This document shows positions 1 through 5,781 of a DNA stretch of 6,813 nucleotides, piece after piece. Location of the stretch: positions 1 to 6,813 of the forward strand of contig JAAYZM010000209.1 of NCBI GenBank assembly GCA_012514835.1. The letters are read 5' to 3'. The stretch comes from Actinomycetales bacterium (lineage in GTDB: Bacteria; Actinomycetota; Actinomycetes; Actinomycetales; Cellulomonadaceae). The notes beneath the pieces are model-generated. The model did not search any database. It had not been told where the DNA came from and saw only the letters and a list, made by a program, of their open reading frames with translations. Made by a program: the position numbers and the translations under genes. The number at the start of each line of letters is the position of its first letter. The first letter of the stretch is position 1.

Positions 1-95
1 GGCTCGTCGACGCCGCAGCAACCCGTCCTTACCGGATGCGGGTGCTAATGCCAGGTGCGATGGAGGCCTCTCTGAGGTAGAGCACCACCCCCTTC
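1..95 (+). promoter_or_regulatory. SAM-I (S-box)-like riboswitch aptamer, 3' part, cut by window start
   Basis: Two hallmark S-box segments appear in the right order: AGCAACC at 17-23 and GGTGCTAAT at 41-49. The expected P3 hairpin joins them: ACCCG (21-25) pairs with CGGGT (39-43), TCC (26-28) pairs with GGA (34-36), TG (37-38) bulges and a 5-nt loop closes it. The stretch before it, CGTCGACGCCGCAGCAACC (5-23), resembles the P2/J2-3 part of known S-boxes such as B. subtilis yitJ. The P1 5' strand and the rest of P2 would lie before the window. P4 and the P1 3' strand are hard to place by eye; GGTGC (54-58) can pair with GCACC (82-86), with CCTC/GAGG (67-70/74-77) inside. Known S-boxes usually turn genes off when SAM is high. 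The downstream gene starts at 129, so it would be the target. A related SAM-clan class (SAM-IV, SAM-I/IV) is possible. Confidence 0.6.
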
Positions 96-120
96 GCTTG
101 CCCTGACCGCGCGCACCCAA

Positions 121-138
121 GGATCGTCATGACCGTCC
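121..138 (+). promoter_or_regulatory. Possible start-codon hairpin / riboswitch expression platform
   Basis: GGA (121-123), the core of the Shine-Dalgarno sequence AAGGA (119-123), can pair with TCC (136-138). T124 and G135 form a wobble, and GT (126-127) pairs with AC (132-133); only C125/C134 is mismatched. The start codon ATG (129-131) would sit in the CATG loop. The ribosome-binding bases would then be in a stem, which suits translational control by the upstream aptamer. The same AAGGA also complements TCCTT (26-30) in the P3 arm of the aptamer. The stem is short and could be chance; no structure calculation was run. Confidence 0.3.
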
Positions 139-881
139 AGCTCGACTCCCCCCGTCTCACCCCGCTGCCCCCCGTGGAGCTCGACCCGGCCGACTTCGTG
201 CCGAGCAACACGCACCTCATCCCCGAGCTCGCGCCGCAGTGGCAGAACCTCGACCTGCGCGAGATCCTGTCGCGTCCCGCCGCGTTCTGCTCCGTGAGCC
301 AGTCCAACTCCCTCTACAAGCCCGGCGGTGTCCAGTACGGCGAGGGGCACGCGTTTCGCGGCAACCTCGAGGCCACCGTGCGCGTGGTCAACGCGGCCCG
401 CAAGGCGCCCAACTTCCGCTCGTTCGCGTGGGTCGGCTACTCGGTGTTCCGCGACTCCTACCCGCAGACGGCGTTCGACACGGCCCAGTACCAGTGCTGG
501 ACGGGTCACATCGACGCCACCCCCGAGCAGATCGCGTGGGACAACGCCCTCGTGGACGAGCTGCGCGAGCTCGTCGAGCCCGGTGACGTCGAACTGTACG
601 AGAAGGCCCTGCAGACGGCGTTCGTGGGCACCGACCTGCCCCTGACGCTCGCGCGCCAGCAGGTCGAGGTCGTGGTGTTCACGGGCATCCACCTCGACTG
701 GTGCATCGAGGGCAACGCCCGCGCGGCGCGCGACCACGGGCTGCTGCCCATCATCATCGGCGACGCGACGGGTGCACAGCGCACCGACCAGGAGGCCGCG
801 GCCTTCGAGCGCATCAACAACTTCTTCGCGCCCGTGATCTCTGCGGACACGTTCGTCGAGCTGCTCGGGGGCCAGGCCTGA
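129..881 (+). CDS. Isochorismatase-family cysteine hydrolase (amidohydrolase-like), substrate unknown
   Basis: The protein has 250 residues. From about residue 50 it matches the isochorismatase-like cysteine hydrolase fold, whose members include nicotinamidase, N-carbamoylsarcosine amidase and biuret hydrolase. The nucleophile motif TGIHLDWC ends at Cys192. Lys159 lies in EKALQTAFVGTDL, the usual lysine block before a GTDL turn. The Lys-Cys spacing of 33 equals that in N-carbamoylsarcosine amidase and biuret hydrolase. The usual first-strand DxQND motif is replaced by VSQSNS (56-61), so the general-base Asp appears to be Ser57. The first 50 residues are an extension with no recognised motif. 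AAGGA at 119-123 supports the ATG at 129. The stop overlaps the channel gene start (TGATG), so the two are translationally coupled. It probably hydrolyses a small amide or carbamoyl compound brought in by that channel; the substrate cannot be read from sequence. No signal peptide is seen, so it should be cytoplasmic. Confidence 0.85.
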   Translation: MTVQLDSPRLTPLPPVELDPADFVPSNTHLIPELAPQWQNLDLREILSRPAAFCSVSQSNSLYKPGGVQYGEGHAFRGNLEATVRVVNAARKAPNFRSFAWVGYSVFRDSYPQTAFDTAQYQCWTGHIDATPEQIAWDNALVDELRELVEPGDVELYEKALQTAFVGTDLPLTLARQQVEVVVFTGIHLDWCIEGNARAARDHGLLPIIIGDATGAQRTDQEAAAFERINNFFAPVISADTFVELLGGQA

Positions 882-1591
882 TGGGAAACGTCGGGCTGCT
901 CCTCGTGGGCGTGGTCCTCTTCGTCAACGGGCTCGCCACGCTCGGCGTCGTCGCCCCGCGCGGTGCCGCCCCGCTCAACCTCTTTGTGGGCGCCGCCCAG
1001 GTGGTGCTGCCCACGATCATCCTGGCCCAGTCCGGCGGGGACCCGGACATCATCAACGCGACGTGGCCCAGCTACCTGTTCGGGTTCACGTACCTGTACT
1101 ACGCGCTGCTCGTGATCTTCGACCTCGAGCCCGAGGGCATGGGCTGGTTCAGCCTGTTCGTCGCGGGCATCGCCCTGTTCCACGCCGTGGGCGCGTGGAA
1201 CGGCGACCGGGTGTTCGCCGTCATCTGGCTCACGTGGGCCGTCATGTGGGCGCTGTTCTTCGGGCTCATGGCGCTGGGCCGCGCGGGACTGGGGCGGTTC
1301 ACGGGGTGGTTCCTCGTGCTGCTCGGGATCCCCACGTGCACCGTCTCGGGAATCGCGCTGCTGCGCGACTCGTGGCCGTACAGCTCGACTGCGGGTGACC
1401 TCGCGCTGGGTGGGCTGATCCTCGCCGCCGTGCTCTCGTTCGTGCTCGCCCGCACGAACATCGCCCGGCCGGGGACGCCGGCCCAGGTCTCGCCGTCGGA
1501 CACGTCCGGCGCACCGGACCTTGACGCGGCGCCCGCGCCCGTCACCTCGACGTCGGACCCCGACGCGGACCGCACCCCCGCCCTCGCCTGA
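881..1591 (+). CDS. AmiS/UreI-family amide/urea channel with an extra C-terminal helix and tail
   Basis: This 236-residue integral membrane protein resembles H. pylori UreI (195 aa) and Pseudomonas AmiS (171 aa), which let urea or short amides cross the inner membrane. Shared blocks include LFGFTYLY (66-73), GWFSLFVA (88-95), the Trp-rich VIWLTWAVMW (114-123) and LGRFTGW (137-143). Six hydrophobic segments fit the family, at roughly 3-23, 32-50, 65-81, 87-105, 111-132 and 139-162. A seventh follows at 173-190, then a 46-residue tail rich in Ala, Pro, Asp, Ser and Thr. Both additions exceed the UreI length. The Glu in the last helix of UreI (IIEGILTAW) is Leu148 here, so acid gating as in UreI is not expected. 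The start at 881 is chosen because it overlaps the previous stop and gives the standard family N-terminus; GGGGG at 867-871 may serve ribosome binding. Substrate (urea, formamide, acetamide or other) is unresolved. Confidence 0.88.
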   Translation: MGNVGLLLVGVVLFVNGLATLGVVAPRGAAPLNLFVGAAQVVLPTIILAQSGGDPDIINATWPSYLFGFTYLYYALLVIFDLEPEGMGWFSLFVAGIALFHAVGAWNGDRVFAVIWLTWAVMWALFFGLMALGRAGLGRFTGWFLVLLGIPTCTVSGIALLRDSWPYSSTAGDLALGGLILAAVLSFVLARTNIARPGTPAQVSPSDTSGAPDLDAAPAPVTSTSDPDADRTPALA

Positions 1592-1622
1592 CCCCTGCCC
1601 TCCTCGACCCAGACCCCTCCGC

Positions 1623-1690
1623 CGAGGTAGTGACCTTTGCGCGAGGTAGTGAGTGCGCAGTCACTACCTCGCGCCTAGGTCACTACCTCG
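1623..1690. repeat. 68-bp palindrome made of four copies of GAGGTAGTGA; possible bidirectional terminator
   Basis: The 10-bp unit GAGGTAGTGA occurs directly at 1624-1633 and 1643-1652, and inverted at 1661-1670 and 1680-1689. The arms 1623-1652 and 1661-1690 pair over 30 positions with only two mismatches (1637-1638 against 1675-1676), around an 8-nt spacer (1653-1660). Flanking each unit, GCGC (1639-1642) pairs with GCGC (1671-1674). It lies between two convergent genes, where such a hairpin could stop or stabilise transcripts from both sides. There is no T-run on either side, so it is not a standard intrinsic terminator. The nested design is more like a dispersed intergenic palindromic element (REP/BIME type); whether it recurs in the genome cannot be seen here. 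Confidence 0.9.
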
Positions 1691-1706
1691 CGGGTATGGG
1701 CGCGAC

Positions 1707-1730
1707 GGGTGGGGAGGGGAGGGCCGGGGG
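1707..1730 (+). other. G-quadruplex-capable G-run tract
   Basis: Five runs of three or more G (1707-1709, 1711-1714, 1716-1719, 1721-1723, 1726-1730) are separated by one or two bases, which satisfies the usual G-quadruplex pattern with very short loops. It lies between the palindrome and the SIP stop codon. It would form on the + DNA strand or in read-through RNA from the channel gene. Any role is inferred. Confidence 0.5.
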
Positions 1731-1736
1731 CAGCGG

Positions 1737-2627
1737 CTAGGGGATCTCGGTGTGGTGGTCGAAGTTGGCCTGGCCCGCGCGCCAGTAGCCCGAGACGTCC
1801 ATCCGGTCGCGGGCCACGCCCAGCTCGGAGCGCAGCACGGTCCGCACGGCACGCACCTGGGAGTACTCCGCACCCACGAACGTCCAGCCGTCCGAGCCTG
1901 CGGCGGCGACCGTACGGCCGGCCTGGGCGACGGCCCGCGCGAGGACGTCGGTCGCCGTGACCGCGCCGTCGGACCCGTGCTCCCGCCCGTGCCCGCGCCC
2001 CCGCACGAGCCAGATCACCTCGGTGCGCGGCCCCACGCGCAAGGGCAGCTCGTCCTCGGGCTCCTCGATCGACACGAAGGCCGTGACGTACGCGGTCTCG
2101 GGAAGGCGCTCGAGCCAGTTCGCGAGCGCGGGCAGGCCGGTCTCGTCCACCACGAACAGGTACTGCGAGGCGGTGAAGGGGCCGACGACGGATCCCCGGG
2201 GACCGAGCACCCCGAGCCGCTGGCCGGGACGCGCCTGGGCGGCCCACCGCCCCGCGACGCCGTGCGAGTGGCACAGCATGTCGATCACGAGCTCGCCGGA
2301 GCCGGGCTCGAAGGACCGCACGGTGTAGTCGCGGAACACGAGGGCGGGGTCGGGGCGGTTGACCCACGAGCCGTCCTCGGTGCGCGGCATGAGCTCGTCC
2401 GGCGTGGATCCGGTGGCGTCGGCGGGGAAGAAGACCTTGACGTGGTCGGCCGGGCCGTCGGCGGCGAAGCCCTCGAGGTCGGCGCCCACGAAGGTGATCC
2501 GGCGCATGCGGGCGGAGAGCTCGCGGACGCGCGACACGGTGAGGCTCCGGGCGCGGAGCGGGTGGAGCCTCACCTCCGGGACCAAGGTCCCGGGATTGGT
2601 CTCGGGTGCGGTGGCGGTGTCGGTCAT
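1737..2627 (-). CDS. Siderophore-interacting protein (SIP family), FAD-dependent ferric-siderophore reductase
   Basis: The protein has 296 residues from the chosen start. Family members are cytoplasmic flavoproteins that reduce ferric siderophores to release iron, and this one is divergent from an importer of such complexes. The N-terminal FAD-binding domain covers about 20-150, with RDYTVRSF (99-106; usual RxYTxR flavin motif), a block at 120-132 (HSHGVAGRWAAQA) matching the family's HGxxGPAxxWA, and LGPRGS. The C-terminal NAD(P)H-binding SIP domain covers about 153-296, with DETGLPALANWLERLP (161-176), VGAEYSQVRAVRTVLR (251-266) and the terminal GYWRAGQA (280-287). DETGLPA has Gly where Ala is common. 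ATG at 2627 is preferred over in-frame ATGs at 2657 and 2648 because AGGGGGA (2638-2632) lies just upstream. An iron box at 2680-2698 predicts repression when iron is plentiful. Confidence 0.93.
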   Translation of the reverse strand: MTDTATAPETNPGTLVPEVRLHPLRARSLTVSRVRELSARMRRITFVGADLEGFAADGPADHVKVFFPADATGSTPDELMPRTEDGSWVNRPDPALVFRDYTVRSFEPGSGELVIDMLCHSHGVAGRWAAQARPGQRLGVLGPRGSVVGPFTASQYLFVVDETGLPALANWLERLPETAYVTAFVSIEEPEDELPLRVGPRTEVIWLVRGRGHGREHGSDGAVTATDVLARAVAQAGRTVAAAGSDGWTFVGAEYSQVRAVRTVLRSELGVARDRMDVSGYWRAGQANFDHHTEIP

Positions 2628-2631
2628 GGGG

Positions 2632-2638
2632 TCCCCCT
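2632..2638 (-). promoter_or_regulatory. Shine-Dalgarno that fixes the SIP start at 2627
   Basis: On the - strand AGGGGGA lies four bases before the ATG at 2627. The alternative ATGs at 2648 and 2657 have no purine-rich run in position, so translation most likely starts at 2627. Confidence 0.6.
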
Positions 2639-2664
2639 GGGTTCGCATCGTGGACATGTCCGAA

Positions 2665-2683
2665 TAAGGTTGCGCTTACTTAG
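2665..2683. promoter_or_regulatory. Possible second, degenerate DtxR/IdeR half-site region
   Basis: TAAGGTTGCGCTTACTTAG shares 12 of 19 positions with the consensus TTAGGTTAGCCTAACCTAA and has TAAG/CTTA symmetry. It abuts the strong iron box on the SIP side. It could hold a second regulator dimer or simply be promoter sequence: TTGCGC (2670-2675) on the + strand is -35-like and TTATTC on the - strand is -10-like. Weak evidence. Confidence 0.25.
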
Positions 2684-2698
2684 GTTAGCCTCGCCTAG
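2680..2698. promoter_or_regulatory. DtxR/IdeR iron box shared by divergent SIP and siderophore importer
   Basis: TTAGGTTAGCCTCGCCTAG matches 16 of 19 positions of the actinobacterial DtxR/IdeR operator TTAGGTTAGCCTAACCTAA, with 13 of 15 in the core. Known regulators of this family bind such sites with Fe(II) and block transcription. The site lies 53 bp before the SIP start and 66 bp before the lipoprotein start, so one bound dimer could control both transcripts. Exact promoters could not be assigned. Confidence 0.85.
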
Positions 2699-2750
2699 TC
2701 CAGCGACGGGCCACCGGCCCAGCCTGTGGACCCCCGCCCTCACCTAGCTA

Positions 2751-2755
2751 CGGAG
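2751..2755 (+). promoter_or_regulatory. Shine-Dalgarno that fixes the lipoprotein start at 2765
   Basis: CGGAG lies nine bases before the ATG at 2765. An in-frame GTG at 2726 would add 13 residues before the signal peptide and has no comparable ribosome-binding site. Confidence 0.5.
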
Positions 2756-2764
2756 TTCGTCCAG

Positions 2765-3763
2765 ATGACGACAGCGCTTCGCCGCCGCACCGCAACCTTG
2801 GTCACCGCGGCCCTGCTGACCGTGGGCCTCGCGGCCTGCGCCACCGAGACCGCCCCCGCGAGCGCACCCGCCGGGACCCCCGCCGAGTCTCCGGCCGAGG
2901 CCGCGCCCGCAGCCGAGGCCGCGCCCACCGAGATCACCGTCAAGCACGCCCAGGGCGAGACCGTGGTCCCCGTGAACCCGGAGACGGTCCTCACGTTCGA
3001 CCTCGCCGCGCTCGGCACCCTCGACCTGCTCGGCGTCAACGTCGCAGGCGTCCCGAAGTCCAACCTGCCCGGCGGGCTCGAGAAGTACGCGGGCGAGGAC
3101 TACCTCGACATCGGCACCCTCTTCGAGCCCGACTTCGAGGCCGTCAACGCCGCGGAGCCGGACCTCATCATCGTGGCCGGTCGCTCCGCCGCCGCGCTGC
3201 CCGAGCTCGCCAAGATCGCGCCCACGATCGACGTGTCGAACGACTGGGCCCGCTTCTACGACTCGAACCTCGAGAACACGCGCACCCTCGCGCAGATCTT
3301 CGACAAGACGGACGAGGCCGAGGCGCTCATCGCTGACCTCGACGCGCGCGTCGCGGCACTCAAGTCCACGACGCCCGACGCCGGCAAGGCCCTGATCGTC
3401 CTCACGAGCGGCGGCGAGGTCACGGCGTACGGCCCGGGCTCGCGCTTCGGGATCCTGCACGACACGCTCGGTGTGGTCCCGGCGGTCGAGGACGTCGAGG
3501 AGGCCACGCACGGCGAGGCCATCAGCTTCGAGTTCATCCTCGAGACCAACCCCGACTGGCTGTTCGTGGTGGACCGCGACGCGGCCACGGGCGAGGGTGG
3601 CGCCGCTGCGGCCGAGGTGCTCGACAACGAGCTCGTGAAGCAGACGACGGCGTCCACGAAGGACCAGATCGTGTACGTCGACTCCGTCGCCTGGTACATC
3701 CTCAACGGCGGTCTCGTGGCTCTCGACAAGATCCTCACCGAGGTCGAAGGGGTGCTCGGCTGA
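2765..3763 (+). CDS. yclQ: Siderophore-binding lipoprotein of ABC importer, YclQ/FatB/CeuE type
   Basis: This 332-residue lipoprotein captures a ferric siderophore outside the membrane and hands it to the permeases encoded next. A signal peptide (RRR at 6-8, hydrophobic 11-22) ends in the lipobox LAAC, so Cys25 should be lipidated. An Ala/Pro/Glu-rich linker follows (about 26-56). The class III binding-protein domain covers about 57-332. It resembles B. subtilis YclQ in blocks such as DIGTLFEPDF (115-124), AYGPGSRFGILHD (221-233), ATHGEAISFEF (247-257) and YVDSVAWYILNGGL (304-317). His249 and Tyr311 seem to match His227 and Tyr288 of Campylobacter CeuE, which complete iron coordination in tetradentate catecholate complexes (62 against 61 residues apart). 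The likely ligand class is therefore catecholate, such as petrobactin or hydrolysed enterobactin-like compounds; this is inference. It is the first gene of the operon behind the iron box. Confidence 0.93.
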   Translation: MTTALRRRTATLVTAALLTVGLAACATETAPASAPAGTPAESPAEAAPAAEAAPTEITVKHAQGETVVPVNPETVLTFDLAALGTLDLLGVNVAGVPKSNLPGGLEKYAGEDYLDIGTLFEPDFEAVNAAEPDLIIVAGRSAAALPELAKIAPTIDVSNDWARFYDSNLENTRTLAQIFDKTDEAEALIADLDARVAALKSTTPDAGKALIVLTSGGEVTAYGPGSRFGILHDTLGVVPAVEDVEEATHGEAISFEFILETNPDWLFVVDRDAATGEGGAAAAEVLDNELVKQTTASTKDQIVYVDSVAWYILNGGLVALDKILTEVEGVLG

Positions 3764-3764
3764 C

Positions 3765-4742
3765 ATGCCTCGCCTCGGTGTCGTCGCTGGCGCCGTCGGA
3801 CTGCTCGCGCTCGTGAGCCTGTTCGTCGGCGTCGGCGACGTCACGCCCGTGGACCTCGCCCGCGCCGTGGTGGGCGGGGACTCCGCGGAACGTCACGACC
3901 TGCTGCTGCTCCTCGTCTCGCGCGTCCCGCGCACCATCGCGATCATCCTCGCGGGCGCGGGCATGGCGATCGCGGGGCAGATCATGCAGCTGCTCTCCCG
4001 CAACCGCTTCGTCGAGCCGTCCACCGCCGGGACCGTCGAGTCCGCGGCGATCGGCATCCTCGCCGTGACCGTCCTCGCGCCCGGCGCCCCGGTGATCGTC
4101 AAGATGATCGTCGCGACGTGCACGGCCCTCGCCGGGACGGCCCTGTTCCTGCGCATCCTGCGGTACGTGCCGCTGCGCTCCGTGCTCGTGGTCCCGCTCG
4201 TGGGCCTCATGCTGGGCGGCATCATCAATGCCGTCACCACGTTCTTCGCCTACCGGCTCGACCTGCTGCAGTCCCTCAACGTGTGGATGACCGGCGACTT
4301 CTCCGGGGTGCTACGCGGGCGCTACGAGCTGCTCTGGCTCACGTTCGCCCTGACCGTCCTCGCGTTCGTGGTCGCAGACCGCTTCACCGTGGCGGGCATG
4401 GGTCAGGACTTCGTCACGACGCTCGGCATGAACTACCGGGCCGTCCTCGCGCTCGGCCTGTCGATCGTCTCCATGGTCACCGCCGTCGTGGTCGTCACCG
4501 TCGGGGCCATCCCCTTCCTCGGGCTCGTGGTGCCCAACCTCGTGGCCCTGATCTTCGGCGACAACCTGCGCCGCACCGCCCCGTGGGTGGCCCTGGGCGG
4601 CGCGGGCTTCGTGCTCGTGTGCGACCTCGTGGGTCGTACGGTGCGCTACCCGTACGAGGTGCCGATCGGCGTGGTGGTCGGCGTCGTCGGCTCCGCCCTC
4701 TTCCTCGTCATGCTGCTGAGGAGGGACGCACGTGTCGCTTGA
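3765..4742 (+). CDS. yclN: Siderophore ABC transporter permease, FecCD family, YclN type
   Basis: This 325-residue polytopic permease is one half of the membrane channel of the importer. It follows the lipoprotein stop by one base. Family blocks are RVPRTIAIILAGAGMAIAG (53-71), SRNRFVEPSTAGTVESA (78-94), GDFSGVLRGRYELLWL (177-192), the ATPase-contact loop GMGQDFVTTLGMNYR (211-225), FLGLVVPNLV (251-260) and the C-terminal IGVVVGVVGSALFLVMLLRR (301-320). These are much closer to YclN-type permeases than to BtuC or FhuB. About nine or ten hydrophobic segments fit FecCD proteins of this length. AAGGGG at 3747-3752 is 12 bases from the ATG, a little far, so coupling to the preceding stop may matter. 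The end overlaps the next gene by 11 bases, which fits cotranscription and balanced synthesis. Confidence 0.93.
   Translation: MPRLGVVAGAVGLLALVSLFVGVGDVTPVDLARAVVGGDSAERHDLLLLLVSRVPRTIAIILAGAGMAIAGQIMQLLSRNRFVEPSTAGTVESAAIGILAVTVLAPGAPVIVKMIVATCTALAGTALFLRILRYVPLRSVLVVPLVGLMLGGIINAVTTFFAYRLDLLQSLNVWMTGDFSGVLRGRYELLWLTFALTVLAFVVADRFTVAGMGQDFVTTLGMNYRAVLALGLSIVSMVTAVVVVTVGAIPFLGLVVPNLVALIFGDNLRRTAPWVALGGAGFVLVCDLVGRTVRYPYEVPIGVVVGVVGSALFLVMLLRRDARVA
4719..4724 (+). promoter_or_regulatory. Strong Shine-Dalgarno for second permease GTG start
   Basis: AGGAGG lies seven bases before GTG at 4732, inside the end of the previous gene. It is the best ribosome-binding site in the window and supports a GTG start rather than a later ATG. 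Confidence 0.75.
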
Positions 4743-5781
4743 GATCCGCCCGACGACGACGGCCCCCGGGCCCGAGCCGTCCACGCAGCGTCCGCCGTCG
4801 TCGGCGACTCCCCTACCCCCGCCCCCCACGAACCGCCGCCCGCGCTGGATCCTCATCGGCCTCGGGGCGACCCTCCTCGTCGCGGCACTCGCGTTCATGA
4901 CCGTGGGAGCGAAGGGCTCGTGGGACTTCGTGCTGCCGTTCCGCGGCACCAAGCTGCTCGCGATGGCGCTCGTGGGCGTGGCCGTGGCCGTGTCGACCGT
5001 GATGTTCCAGACCGTCACGGACAACCGCATCCTCACGCCGTCGATCATGGGCTTCGACGCCCTCTACCTGCTGCTGCAGACCACGCTCGTGTTCTCGATC
5101 GGGTCCGCGCGCATGACGGCGATCCCCGCGCCCGCGAAGTTCTTGCTCGAGTCCGCGGTGATGGTCACGTTCGGGGTGCTGCTCTACCGGTGGCTGCTCA
5201 GTGGCCGACGGCGGTCCGTGCACGTGCTCGTGCTTGCGGGGATCGTGCTCGGGGTGTTCTTTCGGTCCCTGTCGAGCTTCATGACGCGGCTCATCGACCC
5301 CAACGAGTTCCAGGTGCTCCAGGACGCGATGTTCGCGAGCTTCAACTCGTTCGACCGTTCGCTCGTGTGGCTCGCGGCGTTGCTGCTCGGCGGGGCCGTG
5401 GCGACCGCGTGGGCGCTGCGGCGGCGGCTCGACGTGCTGCTGCTGGGCCGTGAGCGCGCCACGATGCTGGGCGTGGACCACCAGCGCACCGTGGGCCTCG
5501 TGCTCGTGGTGGTGGCCGTGCTCGTGTCCGTCTCGACCGCCCTCGTGGGGCCCATCACGTTCTTCGGGCTGCTCGTCGCGAACCTCGCCTATCGCATCGC
5601 GGGCTCGCACCGGCACGCCGTGGTCATGCCCGTGGCCGCCCTGCTGGGCGTGCTCGCGCTCGTCGCGGGGCAGACCGTCCTGGAGCAGGTGTTCGAGTTC
5701 GACACCGCGCTCGCCGTCATCATCGAGTTCCTCGGAGGGATCGTGTTCCTGGCGCTGCTCATGAGGGGGGACAAGCGATGA
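4732..5781 (+). CDS. yclO: Siderophore ABC transporter permease, FecCD family, YclO type
   Basis: This 349-residue protein is the second half of the membrane channel. It resembles YclO-type permeases through VGVAVAVSTVMFQTVTDN (81-98), NRILTPSIMGFDALYLLLQT (98-117), LAGIVLGVFFRSLSSFM (168-184) and the ATPase-contact loop LLLGRERATMLGVDHQR (236-252), ending with VGPITFFGLLVANLAYR (272-288). The first 39 residues are a Pro/Ser/Thr-rich, probably disordered cytoplasmic extension before the first helix (about 40-58). It makes the protein longer than the roughly 315 residues of YclO. The GTG start is supported by AGGAGG at 4719-4724. The stop overlaps the ATPase start by four bases (ATGA). Confidence 0.93.
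   Translation: MSLEIRPTTTAPGPEPSTQRPPSSATPLPPPPTNRRPRWILIGLGATLLVAALAFMTVGAKGSWDFVLPFRGTKLLAMALVGVAVAVSTVMFQTVTDNRILTPSIMGFDALYLLLQTTLVFSIGSARMTAIPAPAKFLLESAVMVTFGVLLYRWLLSGRRRSVHVLVLAGIVLGVFFRSLSSFMTRLIDPNEFQVLQDAMFASFNSFDRSLVWLAALLLGGAVATAWALRRRLDVLLLGRERATMLGVDHQRTVGLVLVVVAVLVSVSTALVGPITFFGLLVANLAYRIAGSHRHAVVMPVAALLGVLALVAGQTVLEQVFEFDTALAVIIEFLGGIVFLALLMRGDKR

Noticed and set aside
31..68. Resemblance to the 3' half of a TPP (thi-box) riboswitch
   Set aside because: The match needs several insertions, the CTGAG element appears on the wrong (3') side, and the S-box hallmarks with a fitting P3 stem explain the same bases better.
701..880. Upstream in-frame extension of the channel gene
   Set aside because: The frame is open only because of high GC; the added part is Arg-rich out-of-frame translation of the hydrolase gene, and family proteins start at the residue encoded at 881.
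129..881. Nicotinamidase (PncA) or true isochorismatase
   Set aside because: The PncA metal-binding His/Asp pattern and the first-strand Asp are absent; neighbours include no NAD or siderophore synthesis genes on this strand.
1623..1690. CRISPR array
   Set aside because: The units are 10 bp, alternate in orientation as a palindrome and have no regular spacers.
2628..2657. Upstream ATG starts (2657, 2648) for the SIP gene
   Set aside because: They lack a ribosome-binding site, whereas AGGGGGA precedes 2627, and the added residues match no family feature.
2726..2764. GTG start for the lipoprotein gene
   Set aside because: It would put 13 residues before a textbook lipoprotein signal peptide; ATG at 2765 has an SD-like CGGAG.
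2744..3844. Long open frame antisense to the lipoprotein gene (and similar ones at 45-737 and 506-1183)
   Set aside because: Composition is typical of shadow translation in high-GC DNA, with no recognisable domain, and the opposite strand encodes clear protein families.
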